The notes under the pieces were generated by a model. It was not told the DNA's origin and ran no database searches. It worked only from the letters and a program-made list of their open reading frames with translations. 64,000 bases of DNA from Pseudonocardia halophobica. GTDB lineage: Bacteria > Actinomycetota > Actinomycetes > Mycobacteriales > Pseudonocardiaceae. The stretch's first letter is position 1, and each line of letters starts with the position of its first letter. Shown here one piece after another: positions 18,101 through 27,039 of the stretch. The translations under genes and the position numbers were made by a program. The stretch is from positions 328,063-392,062 of the forward strand of contig NZ_BSFQ01000003.1 of assembly GCF_027922425.1 (NCBI RefSeq), given 5' to 3'.

Positions 18101-19750
18101 CCCGGCGGCAAGGTCTACCCCTGGATCGCCGAGACCCGGTACTCCACGCCGGGCGTCGGCCTGATCTCCCCGCCGCCGCACCACGACATCTACTCGATCG
18201 AGGACATCAAGCAGCTCATCCACGACCTGAAGAACGCCAACCCGCGGGCCCGCATCCACGTGAAGCTGGTCAGCCAGGTCGGCGTCGGCACGGTCGCGGC
18301 GGGCGTGGCGAAGGCCTTCTCCGACGTCGTGCTCATCTCGGGCCACGACGGCGGCACCGGCGCCTCGCCGCTGTCCTCGATCAAGCACGCGGGCGGCCCG
18401 TGGGAGCTCGGCCTGGCCGAGACCCAGCAGACGCTGCTGGCCAACAACCTGCGGGACCGGATCGTCGTGCAGACGGACGGCCAGCTGAAGACCGGCCGGG
18501 ACGTCGTCATCGCCGCCCTGCTGGGCGCCGAGGAGTTCGGCTTCGCCACGGCCCCGCTGGTGGTCAGCGGCTGCATCATGATGCGCGTCTGCCACCTGGA
18601 CACCTGCCCGGTCGGCGTCGCGACGCAGAACCCGGCGTTGCGCGAGAAGTTCGACGGACGTCCCGAGTACGTCGTCAACTTCATGCGGTTCGTGGCCGAG
18701 GAGGTGCGCGAGCACCTGGCGGCGCTGGGCTTCCGCACCCTCGAGGAGGCCGTGGGCCACGCCGAGGTGCTCGACACCGACGCGGCGCTGCACCACTGGA
18801 AGACCCGGGGCCTGGACCTCCGGCCGATCTTCCACGCGCCGGAGCTGCCCGAGGGCGCCTCCCGGCACCGCACCCAGGCGCAGGACCACGGCCTGGAGAA
18901 GGCGCTGGACAACACGATGATCCAGCTGGCCGAGGGCGCGCTGAAGAGCGGCGACAAGGTCCGCCTGGACCTGCCGGTGCGCAACGTCAACCGGACCGTC
19001 GGCACCATGCTCGGCTACGAGCTGACGAAGCAGTGGGGCCGCGAGGGCCTGCCGGACGACACGATCGACGTCACGCTGACCGGCTCGGCCGGGCAGTCGC
19101 TGGGCGCCTTCGTGCCGAAGGGCATCACGCTGCGGATGGTCGGCGACACGAACGACTTCTTCGGCAAGGGCCTGTCCGGCGGCCGGCTGATCCTGCGGCC
19201 CGACCCGTCGGCGCCGTTCACGGCCGAGGAGAACATCATCGCGGGCAACGTGATCCTGTACGGGGCCACGTCGGGCGAGATGTTCATCCGCGGCATCGTC
19301 GGCGAGCGCTTCTGCGTCCGGAACTCCGGCGCCGTGGCGGTCGTCGAGGGCGTGGGCGACCACGGCTGCGAGTACATGACCGGCGGCAAGGTGGTCGTGC
19401 TCGGCAAGGTGGGCCGCAACTTCGCGGCCGGAATGTCCGGCGGCATCGCCTACGTGCTCGACCTCGAGGCGGGTGACCGCACCCTGGCCAAGCGGGTGAA
19501 CCCCGAGATGGTCGACATGGACCCGCTCGACGACGCGGACCGCGAGTTCCTGCGGACGTACGTCGAGAAGCACCACGCGGAGACCGACTCCCCGGTCGCC
19601 CGCGACCTGCTCAAGGACTGGGACGTGGCGGTGGAGCGCTTCGGCAAGATCATGCCGAAGGACTTCAAGCGGGTCCTGCAGGCCCGCGAGCAGGCAGAGA
19701 AGGATGGCCGCGACGTCAACGCGGCGATCATGGAGGCCGCACATGGGTGA
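15140..19750 (+). CDS. gltB: Glutamate synthase (GOGAT) large subunit
   Basis: 1536 residues from a TTG at 15140 preceded by AGGAGG at 5-nt spacing. With GltD it transfers the glutamine amide to 2-oxoglutarate, giving two glutamates. A 34-residue propeptide precedes Cys35 ([12 protein letters not shown]), the N-terminal nucleophile of the class II glutaminase. The central and FMN domains include [34 protein letters not shown] and [19 protein letters not shown]. The [3Fe-4S] ligands are Cys1145, Cys1151 and Cys1156 ([15 protein letters not shown]). The C-terminal beta-helix GXGXG domain ends the protein. The gene overlaps gltD by 8 bp. A GTG at 15185 is a less likely start. Confidence 0.97.
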   Translation: MAAISNRPGATETTPVTSAPVPGGLYSPEHEHDACGVAMVADLQGRRDHSIVEKALTALLRLEHRGARGAEENTGDGAGILIQVPDAFYREVVDFDLPEAGAYATGIAFLPRDEAKADEAVARINDLAAEENLRVLGWRELPTDPEKADLGPTSLAAMPGFRQLFVAGIETGIVKPPPTGIELERRTFCLRKRVEHETGVYFPSLSPRTVVYKGMLAEPQVEAFYPDLSDPRVTTALAVVHSRFSTNTFPAWPLAHPYRYVAHNGEINTLRGNRNWMKAREALLESSVLPGNLDRLVPIVTPDASDSATFDEVLELLHLSGRSLPHAVLMMIPEAWENHAEMDPLRRAFYEFHSNLMEPWDGPALVAFTDGTQIGAVLDRNGLRPARYWVTEDGLVVLASEVGVLDVDPAQVVRKGRLEPGRMFLVDTEAGKIVADEEIKGELAASLPYGEWLHAGRIALEDLPERQREVPAHSELTHRQQSFGYTEEELSVLLKPMAATGAEPIGSMGNDAPLALLSEKPRQIYDYFIQLFAQITNPPLDAIREELVTSLRSLLGPEQNLLEAGPANCRRIVLPFPVLGNDDLAKIVHINDDGDLPGFATYTVKGVFKAAEGGEGLLRRLQEIRGEVSEAIQNGARLIVLSSRGVDPQHAPIPSLLLTGAVHHHLVRERTRTQVGLVVESGDAREVHHIALLIGYGASAVNPYMAMATVEDLAERGDIPGVDAKTAAKNLVKALGKGVRKTMSKMGISTVASYTGAQIFEAVGLGQEVVDTCFTGTTSRLGGVGFDVLAEEALKHHRRAFPADGTRASHRALVVGGEYQWRREGELHLFNPQTVFKLQHSTRSGRYEIFKEYTKAVDDQAKRLMTLRGLFSFKEGLRPPVPIDEVEPVESIVKRFGTGAISYGSISQEMHETLAIAMNRLGGKSNTGEGGEDPERFTPDPNGDSRRSAIKQVASGRFGVTSEYLVNADDIQIKISQGAKPGEGGQLPGGKVYPWIAETRYSTPGVGLISPPPHHDIYSIEDIKQLIHDLKNANPRARIHVKLVSQVGVGTVAAGVAKAFSDVVLISGHDGGTGASPLSSIKHAGGPWELGLAETQQTLLANNLRDRIVVQTDGQLKTGRDVVIAALLGAEEFGFATAPLVVSGCIMMRVCHLDTCPVGVATQNPALREKFDGRPEYVVNFMRFVAEEVREHLAALGFRTLEEAVGHAEVLDTDAALHHWKTRGLDLRPIFHAPELPEGASRHRTQAQDHGLEKALDNTMIQLAEGALKSGDKVRLDLPVRNVNRTVGTMLGYELTKQWGREGLPDDTIDVTLTGSAGQSLGAFVPKGITLRMVGDTNDFFGKGLSGGRLILRPDPSAPFTAEENIIAGNVILYGATSGEMFIRGIVGERFCVRNSGAVAVVEGVGDHGCEYMTGGKVVVLGKVGRNFAAGMSGGIAYVLDLEAGDRTLAKRVNPEMVDMDPLDDADREFLRTYVEKHHAETDSPVARDLLKDWDVAVERFGKIMPKDFKRVLQAREQAEKDGRDVNAAIMEAAHG

Positions 19751-21194
19751 CCCGAAGGGCTTTCTGACCACTCCGCGCGAGACGCCGAAGCGCCGGCCCG
19801 TCGACCTGCGGCTGATGGACTGGCGCGAGGTCTACGAGGACTTTCCGCGCGCGACGCTGGAGAAGCAGGCGGGCCGCTGCATGAACTGCGGCATCCCGTT
19901 CTGTCACCAGGGCTGTCCGCTGGGGAACCTCATCCCCGAGTGGAACGACCTCGTCTACCGCAAGGACTGGCGCGAGGCGATCGAGCGGCTGCACGCCACG
20001 AACAACTTCCCGGAGTTCACCGGGACGCTGTGCCCCGCCCCGTGCGAGGCGGCGTGCGTGCTCGCGATCAACGACGACGCCGTCACCATCAAGCAGGTCG
20101 AGGTCGAGATCATCGACCGCGCCTGGGACGAGGGCTGGGTGACCCCGCAGGTCGCGCAGACCAAGACGGGCAAGAAGGTCGCCGTCGTCGGCTCCGGGCC
20201 GGCCGGGCTCGCCGCCGCGCAGCAGCTCACCCGCGCCGGGCACGAGGTCGTCGTGTTCGAGCGGGCGGACCGGATCGGCGGGCTGCTCCGCTACGGCATC
20301 CCCGAGTTCAAGATGGAGAAGTCCCGGCTCGACCGGCGGCTCGAGCAGATGCAGGCCGAGGGCACGCACTTCCGCGCCTCGGTCGACGTCGGCGTCGACG
20401 TCACCACCGAGCAGCTCCGCGAGGAGTACGACGCCGTCGTGCTCGCCGGCGGGGCCACCGCGTGGCGGGACATCCCGGCCAAGGGCCGCGAGCTCGAGGG
20501 CATCTACCAGGCGATGGAGTTCCTGCCGTGGGCCAACCACGTGCAGCAGGGCGACCTCGACGCCCCGCCGATCACCGCCGAGGGCAAGCACGTCGTGATC
20601 ATCGGCGGCGGTGACACCGGGGCCGACTGCCTGGGCACCTCGCACCGGCAGAAGGCCGCGTCGGTCACCCAGCTCGAGATCATGCCGACGCCCCCGGAGC
20701 ACCGCACCGAGGGCATGCCCTGGCCGACCTACCCGATGGTCTACCGGGTCTCCTCGGCGCACGAGGAGGGCGGCGAGCGGCTGTTCTCGGTCAACACCAC
20801 CGAGTTCGTCGACGACGGCCACGGCAAGGTCAAGGCGCTGCGGCTGGTCGAGGTCACCCGCGGCGAGCGGGGCTTCGACCCCGTCGAGGGCACCGAGAAG
20901 GAGATCCCGGCGGACCTGGTCCTGCTGGCGATGGGCTTCGTCGGCCCGGAGAAGGGCAAGCTGCTCTCCGAGCTGGGCGTGGAGCTCGACGAGCGCGGCA
21001 ACGTCGCGCGGGACCAGAACTACATGTCCAGTGTCGACGGCGTGTTCGTCGCCGGCGACATGGGCCGCGGCCAGTCGCTGATCGTGTGGGCGATCTCCGA
21101 GGGCCGCTCCGCGGCCGCGGGGGTCGACGCCTTCCTGACCGGGCGGGAGGTCCTCCCGCGCCCGATCAACCCCACGGACCGTCAGATCGCCTGA
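19743..21194 (+). CDS. gltD: Glutamate synthase small subunit
   Basis: 483 residues. It feeds NADPH electrons through FAD and two [4Fe-4S] clusters to GltB. N-terminal cysteines [13 protein letters not shown] (46, 49, 54, 58) and [10 protein letters not shown] supply the clusters. The FAD dinucleotide fold follows at [17 protein letters not shown], the NADPH fold at [15 protein letters not shown], and the closing FAD segment at [25 protein letters not shown] 19743 lies inside the end of gltB, so the subunits are coupled 1:1. Downstream is a convergent CDF gene and a terminator. Confidence 0.97.
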   Translation: MGDPKGFLTTPRETPKRRPVDLRLMDWREVYEDFPRATLEKQAGRCMNCGIPFCHQGCPLGNLIPEWNDLVYRKDWREAIERLHATNNFPEFTGTLCPAPCEAACVLAINDDAVTIKQVEVEIIDRAWDEGWVTPQVAQTKTGKKVAVVGSGPAGLAAAQQLTRAGHEVVVFERADRIGGLLRYGIPEFKMEKSRLDRRLEQMQAEGTHFRASVDVGVDVTTEQLREEYDAVVLAGGATAWRDIPAKGRELEGIYQAMEFLPWANHVQQGDLDAPPITAEGKHVVIIGGGDTGADCLGTSHRQKAASVTQLEIMPTPPEHRTEGMPWPTYPMVYRVSSAHEEGGERLFSVNTTEFVDDGHGKVKALRLVEVTRGERGFDPVEGTEKEIPADLVLLAMGFVGPEKGKLLSELGVELDERGNVARDQNYMSSVDGVFVAGDMGRGQSLIVWAISEGRSAAAGVDAFLTGREVLPRPINPTDRQIA

Positions 21195-21213
21195 CGCGTC
21201 CCTGATCGCACCG

Positions 21214-21252
21214 ACGGCACTTTCGTGCGCACCTGGCGCGCGAAAGTGCCGT
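21214..21252 (+). terminator. Terminator between gltD and the convergent CDF gene
   Basis: 17-bp stem (ACGGCACTTTCGTGCGC with GCGCGCGAAAGTGCCGT, one G-T wobble) and 5-nt loop, 19 bp after the gltD stop. It is nearly symmetrical and so probably works for both genes. Confidence 0.75.
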
Positions 21253-21287
21253 TCGTGCATTCCGGCGCCGGCCGGCCGCCCCGCCTC

Positions 21288-22328
21288 TCAGGCGAGGGTG
21301 CGGCCGTAGCGGTCCAGCACCCGCCCGCGCATGACCGGGTCGGTCCGCGGGACGGGTTCGAGGAAGATCTCGGCGAGGTCGGTGAAGCTCTTCCGCAGCT
21401 CGGCGTCGATCTCCACGCAGGCCCGCTCGACGTCGGCGGCGCCAAGCGAGTCGTCGAAGTCCAGGCGGGCGCAGAGCAGCACGCTGTCGGTGCCGAGCTG
21501 CATGGTCAACAGGTCCACCACGGCGTCGACCTCGGGACGGTCCTGCAACGCCCGGCGGATGGCCGTGACCAGCCTCAGATCCGCCTGCCGGCCGATCAGC
21601 AGGCCCTTGTTGGTGCGGCCCAGGATGTAGGCGACGCAGGCCAGCAGCAGCCCGATCAGCAGCGACGCGACCCCGTCCCACACCCCCGAGCCCGTCAGCT
21701 GGTGCAGCCCGACGCCCGCGAACGCGAGCAGCAGGCCGATCAGCGCCGCGCTGTCCTCGAAGAACACGGTCTTCACGGTGGGGTCGTCGGTCCCGCGCAA
21801 CCAGCGGAAGAAGGTCGTCTCCTCGGCCGCCGCCTCGCGCCGCACCTGGCGCACCGCCTGCAGCCACGAGGTGCCCTCCAACAGGAACGACACCCCGAGC
21901 ACGCCGTACGCGACCCAGGCGAGGGTCTGCTCGGCGCTCTCGCCGAGGATCGTCGTGACGCCCTCGTAGATCGCGAACACCCCGCCGGACACGAAGATCG
22001 AGACGGCGGCGATCAGCGCCCAGAAGAAGCGTTCCTTGCCGTAGCCGAAGGGGTGGCGACGGTCGGGCCGGCGGGCCGAGCGGCGCAGCGCGGCCAGCAG
22101 CAGGCCCTCGGTGGTGGTGTCGGCGACGGAGTGGGCGGCCTCGGCCAGCATCGCCGACGAGCCCGTCAGCAGGCCCGCCACCAGTTTCAGGACGCCGATC
22201 GCGGCGTTCGCGGCGCCCGCGATCAGGACGGTGAGGGTGCTCTCGCCGCCCGAGCCACCCTCGTCCGAGCGGTCGCGGTCCGGAGCGTCGGAGGGAGCGG
22301 GCCCGTCGGCCGCGGAGCGTTCCACCAC
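21288..22328 (-). CDS. Cation diffusion facilitator (CDF) metal transporter
   Basis: 346 residues with six predicted membrane helices and a cytoplasmic C-terminal domain. CDF marks: the first helix after an acidic, disordered 30-residue N-terminus; AEAAHSVADTTTEGLLL in helix 2 (H-x3-D metal site); RRHPFGYGKERFFWALIAA, highly typical; and FFEDSAALIGLLLAFAG in helix 5. The C-terminal domain (LGTDSVLLCARLDFDDSL) is of the ferredoxin-like type. The substrate is Zn2+, Fe2+, Mn2+ or Co2+; sequence alone does not say which. It starts at GTG 22328 (or 22325) and is apparently leaderless. Confidence 0.92.
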   Translation of the reverse strand: MVERSAADGPAPSDAPDRDRSDEGGSGGESTLTVLIAGAANAAIGVLKLVAGLLTGSSAMLAEAAHSVADTTTEGLLLAALRRSARRPDRRHPFGYGKERFFWALIAAVSIFVSGGVFAIYEGVTTILGESAEQTLAWVAYGVLGVSFLLEGTSWLQAVRQVRREAAAEETTFFRWLRGTDDPTVKTVFFEDSAALIGLLLAFAGVGLHQLTGSGVWDGVASLLIGLLLACVAYILGRTNKGLLIGRQADLRLVTAIRRALQDRPEVDAVVDLLTMQLGTDSVLLCARLDFDDSLGAADVERACVEIDAELRKSFTDLAEIFLEPVPRTDPVMRGRVLDRYGRTLA

Positions 22329-22334
22329 AAAACG

Positions 22335-22340
22335 AACCTA
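22335..22340 (-). promoter_or_regulatory. -10 hexamer of the CDF gene, leaderless spacing
   Basis: TAGGTT on the minus strand, 6 nt before the GTG start codon, with no Shine-Dalgarno between them. Confidence 0.5.
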
Positions 22341-22563
22341 GCGCCCGCCCCCGCGGCCCGCCGGGCGTCGGGAGGGTTGTCCGGAAGATCCGGTCCGGCG
22401 CCGCGCGGTCGCCACCGCGCGATCATCGGGAGGTCGTTGCCGCGGCACGCAGTCCGGCGCGGGAGCGACCGATCGGCGCATCTCGTGCCACGTTCGGCGG
22501 GACTGGTGGGGTTCGTGGGATTCCGACCGAAACCCCGGGCGGCCCGCCGCGTTGAACCCGACA

Positions 22564-22601
22564 CCGGTGCCGGTGGACTGGGGAGCCCCCACCGGCACCG
22601 G
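22564..22601 (-). terminator. Terminator of the DDN-family gene
   Basis: 13-bp perfect stem CCGGTGCCGGTGG/CCACCGGCACCGG with a 12-nt loop, 9 bp past the stop codon. The rest of the 282-bp gap 22329-22610 shows no gene. Confidence 0.65.
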
Positions 22602-22610
22602 ACAGCAACC

Positions 22611-23057
22611 TCACCGGAGGCGGAAGGCGGGGAAGCCCGGGGCGGCCGCACGGAGCGCGTCGTCGGGCGAGTCCTTGTCGAGGTCCTCGAAGAAGGCACC
22701 GACCTCCCAGGCCCACTTCCGCAGGTACTCGCGCAGGATCGGGAGCTTCTCGTCGTCGTCGAGCTCGACGGCGGTGAACGTCTCGACCCGCCGGCCGAGG
22801 CGCAGCTCGCCGGTGCCCGCGGCCCGGAGGTTCCGCACCCACTGCGTGTGGCCCCGTGGCGCGACCAGGTACCGCTCCCCCTCGACCTGCAGCAGGTTCA
22901 CCGGCGTGGTGCGCCACTGCCCGCTGGTGCGGCCGCGGACGGCCAGCACGCGGCTGCCCATGACGCTGATACCGGCCCGGGTCAGTGCGGCGACGATCCG
23001 GTTGAACACGGCGGTGCCGCTCTTCGGGGCCAGGTAGCGCTGCTGCGGCTCGATCAT
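22611..23057 (-). CDS. Nitroreductase-family deazaflavin (F420)-dependent oxidoreductase (DDN type)
   Basis: 148 residues. The order FNRIVAALTRAGISVMGSRVLAVRGRTSGQWRTTPVNLL, then GERYLVAPRGHTQWVRNLRAAGTGELRLGRRVETFTAVEL is that of the DDN (Rv3547) family of F420H2-dependent reductases. The RTSGQWRTTPVNL and WVRNLRA segments form the cofactor site in the family. ATG 23057 has AGGAG at 5-nt spacing. Two copies of a 13-bp palindrome lie between it and the upstream gene, so it is probably repressed by a TetR-like protein not encoded next to it. Confidence 0.88.
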   Translation of the reverse strand: MIEPQQRYLAPKSGTAVFNRIVAALTRAGISVMGSRVLAVRGRTSGQWRTTPVNLLQVEGERYLVAPRGHTQWVRNLRAAGTGELRLGRRVETFTAVELDDDEKLPILREYLRKWAWEVGAFFEDLDKDSPDDALRAAAPGFPAFRLR

Positions 23058-23077
23058 CGTGACTCCTCGTCTCGTTC

Positions 23078-23144
23078 GAGAGCAGTGCTCTCTCGATGTC
23101 GTGAGTGAACCGCAGGACCGCCCTCCGGTCAAGAGCAGCGCTCT
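23078..23144. promoter_or_regulatory. Twin palindromic operators AGAGCAGYGCTCT
   Basis: AGAGCAGTGCTCT (23079-23091, extended to a 15-bp palindrome 23078-23092) and AGAGCAGCGCTCT (23132-23144) are 53 bp apart, close to five helical turns. They precede the DDN-family gene. The pattern resembles TetR-family operators. Confidence 0.5.
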
Positions 23145-23156
23145 CGATTCTGTGCG

Positions 23157-23408
23157 CTACTCGCGGTCGAGCTCGAACGCGTCCTCGCCGATCCAGACCC
23201 GCAGGCCGTCGGCGTCGTCGGTGAGGAAGCCGTCCTCCTCCTCGCCCAGCTCGCGCGCCGCACCCAGCGCGCGGGCGTTGTAGCGCACCCTGCCGTCCCC
23301 CAGGTCGACGGGCCGGTACTCGCGGGCCAGCCGCGCCGTCCGGCTCTCCGTGGCCAACCAGGCCGCGTTCTGCTCCCCCACCTCGACCACCCACGCCTCG
23401 TCGCGCAC
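23157..23408 (-). CDS. Hypothetical small acidic protein
   Basis: 83 residues from GTG 23408, which I do not recognise. It is a compact, strongly acidic sequence (VRDEAWVVEVGEQNAAWLATES at the N-terminus, ELDRE at the end) with alternating beta-like stretches and no membrane segment or cysteine. Coding support comes from high third-position GC and a stop placed before the operator region. A GTG at 23429 would add seven residues. It lies 27 bp downstream of the dedA terminator, so it has its own promoter or depends on read-through. Confidence 0.5.
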   Translation of the reverse strand: MRDEAWVVEVGEQNAAWLATESRTARLAREYRPVDLGDGRVRYNARALGAARELGEEEDGFLTDDADGLRVWIGEDAFELDRE

Positions 23409-23435
23409 CCGATCATTCTCGGCCCGCACACACGT

Positions 23436-23464
23436 GCGGCCCGTCTCAGCGTGAGACGGGCCGC
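23436..23464 (-). terminator. Terminator of dedA-like gene
   Basis: Perfect 13-bp stem GCGGCCCGTCTCA/TGAGACGGGCCGC around a 3-nt loop GCG, 15 bp beyond the stop codon. Confidence 0.8.
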
Positions 23465-23479
23465 AGGAGTGGAACGGGG

Positions 23480-24148
23480 TCAGCGTGCCAGCGCGGGCTC
23501 CGGGGTGGCGACCGGGGCGACCGTGGCGGCCGCACGCCGGGCCAGCACACGGCGGCGGATGCGCCGGGCGGCCTCGAAACCGCCCGCCGTGACCACCGCC
23601 ATGATCATGCCGGCGGCGAGGCAGAGCAGCGGGTTGCCCTTGGTGATCGGGCCGAGCACCGCGCCGACCAGCAGCATGTACACGCCCCAGATGGCCGAGC
23701 TGGCCGCGGTGGCGGGCAGGAACATCCGCACCGGCAGCCGCACGCGCCCGCACGCGGCGGTGCTCACCAGCCGCCCGCCGGGGACGAGCCGCGCGCCGAC
23801 GCAGGCGACGATCGGCCTGCTCCAGAGGTTGCGCCGGACCCACGCGCCCAGCCCGTCGTCCTTCTGGCCCGCGCCGCGCAGGAGCCGGTTCGAGCTGCGG
23901 CCGAGGGCGTACACCGCCACGTCGCCGAGCATCGAGCCGACCATCGAAGCGAGGAACAGCCCGAGCACGCCGACGACGTCGCCGGTGCCGAACGCCGCGG
24001 CCGCGCCCACCGTCAGCAGCGTCTCGCTGGGCAGCACGGGGAACGGGCCGTCGAACGCGATCAGCACCGCGAGCACCGGTAGCAGCCACACGCTGTGCAG
24101 CACGGCGTCGAAGAGCGCCACGAGGGCGCCGGCGTCGAGAAGCTGCAC
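23480..24148 (-). CDS. DedA/VTT-domain membrane protein
   Basis: 222 residues. The VTT (SNARE-associated) core includes the re-entrant segments LIAFDGPFPVLPSETLLTVGAAAAFG and the motif GARLVPGGRLVSTAACGRVRLPVRMF, which corresponds to the conserved F/G-x-R-x3-G-x-R of DedA proteins. There are about five hydrophobic segments and an Arg/Ala-rich cytoplasmic tail. DedA relatives include undecaprenyl-phosphate or phospholipid flippases; which applies here is open. The GTG at 24148 has GGAAGGA 8 nt upstream. It is divergent from the DUF1697 gene; a small hairpin ACGGGGG-AACA-CCCCCGT (24218-24235) lies in the gap. Confidence 0.88.
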   Translation of the reverse strand: MQLLDAGALVALFDAVLHSVWLLPVLAVLIAFDGPFPVLPSETLLTVGAAAAFGTGDVVGVLGLFLASMVGSMLGDVAVYALGRSSNRLLRGAGQKDDGLGAWVRRNLWSRPIVACVGARLVPGGRLVSTAACGRVRLPVRMFLPATAASSAIWGVYMLLVGAVLGPITKGNPLLCLAAGMIMAVVTAGGFEAARRIRRRVLARRAAATVAPVATPEPALAR

Positions 24149-24300
24149 GAGGGGGTCCTTCCCACGGGGGTCTCGCGGAGTACTCGGACCAGAGTCCCAG
24201 AACGTCACGGCAGGGTCACGGGGGAACACCCCCGTCCCGTCCCCGAGGTCAGCCGGATGCGCTCCGTGTGCGGTGAGCGGTCGGGTCGCCGGGGCGGGTG

Positions 24301-24306
24301 TAGGTT
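24301..24306 (+). promoter_or_regulatory. -10 hexamer of the DUF1697 gene, leaderless spacing
   Basis: TAGGTT ends 7 nt before the GTG start at 24314, with no Shine-Dalgarno between them. Confidence 0.5.
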
Positions 24307-24313
24307 CCCGCCC

Positions 24314-24841
24314 GTGTCGGGCTACGCGGTGCTCCTGCGGGGCGTCAACGTCGGCGGCAACAAGAAGGTCGCGATGGCGGAGCTGCGCGAGATGCTCACG
24401 GGCCTCGGGTACACGCAGGTCAGGACGCTGCTGCAGAGCGGCAACGCCGTCCTCGCCGCCGACGAGCCCGCCGCGGTCGTCGCCGAGCGGGTCGAGGAGG
24501 CCCTCGCCGAGCGGTACGGCACGGAGATCAGGGTGCTGGCGCTGACCCGGGCCGACCTGGAAGCGGCGGCGGACGGACATCCCTTGCGTGACGTTGCCGA
24601 CAACGGCTCCCGGATGCTCGTGCTCTGGCTCTTCGGCGAGCCCCCGCCGGGCGCGCCGAGCCCCGCCGAGCTCGACCCGGACCGGATCGTGGTGCGCGGC
24701 GGGCTGATCTACCAGTGGTGCCCGGACGGGATCTCGAACTCCCCGGACGTCGCCGCGTTCGTGCGCAAGGCGTGGAAGGTGCCGACCACCGGCCGCAACT
24801 GGAACACCCTGGAGAAGCTGATCGGGGCGATCCCCGACTGA
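24314..24841 (+). CDS. DUF1697 domain-containing protein
   Basis: 175 residues, the usual size for DUF1697. It begins with the family hallmark YAVLLRGVNVGGNKKVAMAELREMLTGLGYTQVRTLLQSGNAVL and ends with the conserved VRKAWKVPTTGRNWNTLEKL. A two-layer alpha/beta fold is known for the family, but no activity is established. The GTG at 24314 is set by the start of homology and the leaderless -10. The nucleotidyltransferase-like gene 60 bp downstream may be co-transcribed. Confidence 0.9.
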   Translation: MSGYAVLLRGVNVGGNKKVAMAELREMLTGLGYTQVRTLLQSGNAVLAADEPAAVVAERVEEALAERYGTEIRVLALTRADLEAAADGHPLRDVADNGSRMLVLWLFGEPPPGAPSPAELDPDRIVVRGGLIYQWCPDGISNSPDVAAFVRKAWKVPTTGRNWNTLEKLIGAIPD

Positions 24842-24901
24842 GCCCCGGCGGTGGGCCCCGACCCCGTGCCCGACGACGGCGGATCGTGCGAGGGTGCCCG
24901 G

Positions 24902-25726
24902 ATGGCCGGCGAGGACCGCGAGGGCGGCGAGCAGGTGCTGCGGACGGCGACCGCGGTGGCGCGCGAGGTCCTGGGCGACCGCCTGAGCGCCGCGTTCGCA
25001 CTGGGCAGCCTGGCCCACGGCGGCTTCGCCCCGCTCGCGAGCGACATCGACCTGGCGCTGGTCCTCGACTCGCTCCCCGACGACGTCGGCGCCCGCGTCG
25101 CCGCGATCCGGCGCGCGACCGTCGAGCGGGCGGGGAACCCGCTCGCGGAGCGACTGTCGGTCTTCTGGTCGGACTGGCACGGCGTCCGGCACGGGGCCGG
25201 CCCGTGCTCGCGGCTCCCGGCGGTGGACCGGCTCGACCTCCTCGACGACGGCCGCCTGCTGTACGGGGTGGACGAGCGGGGCGACGCGACCCGTCCCGCT
25301 CCGACCACGCTGGTCGTGGAGGCGGCGCAGTTCGCCGTCGAGAGGTTCGACCGGGCCTACCTCGCCGCCCTGCACAGGACGGAGGAGCAGGTGGCCGCCG
25401 GCCCGCGGGTGGCGAGCAAGGCGGCGATGTTCCCGATCCGCTTCCTCTACACGCTCGCGTCCGGTCGCATGGGCCACAACGGCGCCGCGGCGACCTGGTA
25501 CGGGCGGCACGGAGCCCACGCGCCGCTCGCGCACGCCGCCATGCGGTGGCGCGAGTCCGGCATCGACGACGCCGCCGCGGCGGTCCGCGACCTCCGGGCG
25601 CATCTGGTCGGCGTGTACGTCGAGTTCTTCGACGCCTACGCCCCGGCCGTGGCCGCCGCAGGTGAGGGGCCGGTCGCCGACGCCCTCCTCGGCCGCCGGG
25701 CCGAACTCCTGTCCGCGGCGCCCTGA
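24902..25726 (+). CDS. Nucleotidyltransferase-fold protein
   Basis: 274 residues. The N-terminal domain has the polymerase-beta-type signature Gly35-Ser36 in AFALGSLAHGGFAPLASDIDLALVL with Asp48 and Asp50 as metal ligands. The C-terminal half is helical (EAAQFAVERFDRAYLAALHRT, then AMFPIRFLYTLASGRMGHN), like the substrate domain of antibiotic nucleotidyltransferases or MNT/HEPN-type proteins. No known resistance determinant is recognisable and no HEPN partner lies next to it. ATG 24902 has a GAGGG ribosome-binding site. It converges on the monooxygenase gene, 28 bp apart. Confidence 0.7.
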   Translation: MAGEDREGGEQVLRTATAVAREVLGDRLSAAFALGSLAHGGFAPLASDIDLALVLDSLPDDVGARVAAIRRATVERAGNPLAERLSVFWSDWHGVRHGAGPCSRLPAVDRLDLLDDGRLLYGVDERGDATRPAPTTLVVEAAQFAVERFDRAYLAALHRTEEQVAAGPRVASKAAMFPIRFLYTLASGRMGHNGAAATWYGRHGAHAPLAHAAMRWRESGIDDAAAAVRDLRAHLVGVYVEFFDAYAPAVAAAGEGPVADALLGRRAELLSAAP

Positions 25727-25754
25727 GGCCCGTCGGCGCGCCCGTGGTGCACGT

Positions 25755-27008
25755 TCAGATGGTCCGGACGACGTCGAACGCGGCCGGGCGGGGCCTGCGC
25801 CGGGTCCCCGTCCCGTTCCCGTGCAGCGTCCGCGCGACCTCATCGGCGACCGTAGCCGCGTCACCCGGGAACCCGAAGAAGTTGCCCGAACACCGGCGGA
25901 GCAGCCACCGCAGCCCGAGGTACCAGATCCCCGGGAGCGCTCCCGCGGCGCCGCGGCGCACCGGCCGGCCGCCGTCGCGCAGCACGGGGTGCAGCCACGA
26001 GAAGTCCCCCGCGTACCCGGTGCACCAGATCACCGTCCCGATCCCGGCCGCGCCCAGGTCGAGGCTCGTCGGCGGGGTGATGTCCACCGGCTCGTCGGCG
26101 GGGTCGGGTTCCGGGGCGGGCACGGCACGACCGGTGCGCCGGAGGTGCTCGTCGAGCAGCGTCCTGATCCGTGCGGCGAACGCGTCGGCGGCGGTGATCG
26201 TGGCCGAGGTGCTGTCGTCGAAGCGGAGCCGCCGGCCGTCGATCCCGACGAGCCGGCCGGTCAGGACCGCGCCCCGCCGGACCAGGGTCTGCAGGCTGGC
26301 GCTGCGACCGCCGGGGGCGAGCAGCGGCTGTGGCGCGTGCACGACCGAGGGGTCGGCCAGGTCGTCGGCTCGCTGGTCGAAGAACCCGCTCTCGGCGAGC
26401 CACTCGATGGTCTCCCTCCCGGCGTGCCGGGCTGGGGCGCGACCGGCGCGGGAGGTCGCGAGGACGACCCGCCGTCCGGCGCCGAGCAGCTCGTCCGCGA
26501 TCTGGTAGCCCGACTGCGCGCTGCCGACGACGAGCACCGCGCCGGCAGGCAGCAGCTCCGGCCGGCGGTAGCCCGCGGCGTGGAGCTGGACGATCCCGGA
26601 CGGCAGCAGCCCGGCCGCGCGCGGCGTCCGGGGGACGCTCTCCCCGCCCGTGGCCACGACGACGGTGCGCGCGTGCAGCGGGCCTTCGCCGGTGCGGAGC
26701 AGCCAACCGCCCCCGTCCGGCATCAAGGAGGTCACGGGGACCTGTTCGCGCACGGGGCACCGCGCGGCCAGGAGCTCCAGGCGCCGGCACACCTGGGCGG
26801 CGGTCAGGTACGAGCCCGCCGGCTGCGCCCCGAGCATCGGGTTCATCCACCCCGGGTTGTTGAGGCGCAGCGAGTCCCACCGCTGGGTGCGCCAGGTCCG
26901 GCCGGCGACACCACGCTCCAGCACCACGTGGTCGATCCCGCGGTTGCCCAGCGCGATGCTGGCCGCGAGTCCGGCCGGGCCCGCTCCGACGACCACACAG
27001 TCAGCCAT
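25755..27008 (-). CDS. Flavin-containing NAD(P)H monooxygenase
   Basis: 417 residues with an FAD dinucleotide fold at the N-terminus (VVVGAGPAGLAASIALGNRG, Gly8, Gly10, Gly13) and a second NAD(P)-binding fold (LVVGSAQSGYQIADELL). The segments TWRTQRWDSLRLNNPG and VIWCTGYAGDFSWLHP (the CTGY motif) place it with FMO/Baeyer-Villiger-like monooxygenases, close to YUCCA-like and CzcO-like putative oxidoreductases. The substrate is unknown. It lies 31 bp downstream of the Crp/Fnr regulator on the same strand but also has its own leaderless-type -10. Confidence 0.9.
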   Translation of the reverse strand: MADCVVVGAGPAGLAASIALGNRGIDHVVLERGVAGRTWRTQRWDSLRLNNPGWMNPMLGAQPAGSYLTAAQVCRRLELLAARCPVREQVPVTSLMPDGGGWLLRTGEGPLHARTVVVATGGESVPRTPRAAGLLPSGIVQLHAAGYRRPELLPAGAVLVVGSAQSGYQIADELLGAGRRVVLATSRAGRAPARHAGRETIEWLAESGFFDQRADDLADPSVVHAPQPLLAPGGRSASLQTLVRRGAVLTGRLVGIDGRRLRFDDSTSATITAADAFAARIRTLLDEHLRRTGRAVPAPEPDPADEPVDITPPTSLDLGAAGIGTVIWCTGYAGDFSWLHPVLRDGGRPVRRGAAGALPGIWYLGLRWLLRRCSGNFFGFPGDAATVADEVARTLHGNGTGTRRRPRPAAFDVVRTI

Positions 27009-27014
27009 CCCGGA

Positions 27015-27020
27015 ACGATA
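27015..27020 (-). promoter_or_regulatory. -10 hexamer of the monooxygenase gene, leaderless spacing
   Basis: TATCGT on the minus strand, 6 nt before ATG 27008. The regulator gene upstream ends only 20 bp away at 27040. Confidence 0.45.
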
Positions 27021-27039
27021 GGTTCGTGGTCGCGGCCGG

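Noticed and set aside
15035..19771. A 1578-codon open frame antisense to gltB
   Set aside because: It mirrors gltB codon for codon. High third-position GC makes antisense frames stay open, the translation is low-complexity Arg/Ala/Gly/Asp, and gltB has full domain support.
22338..22598. An 86-codon open frame in the gap after the CDF gene
   Set aside because: No ribosome-binding site, biased Arg/Ser/Pro composition, and it overlaps the terminator of the neighbouring gene.
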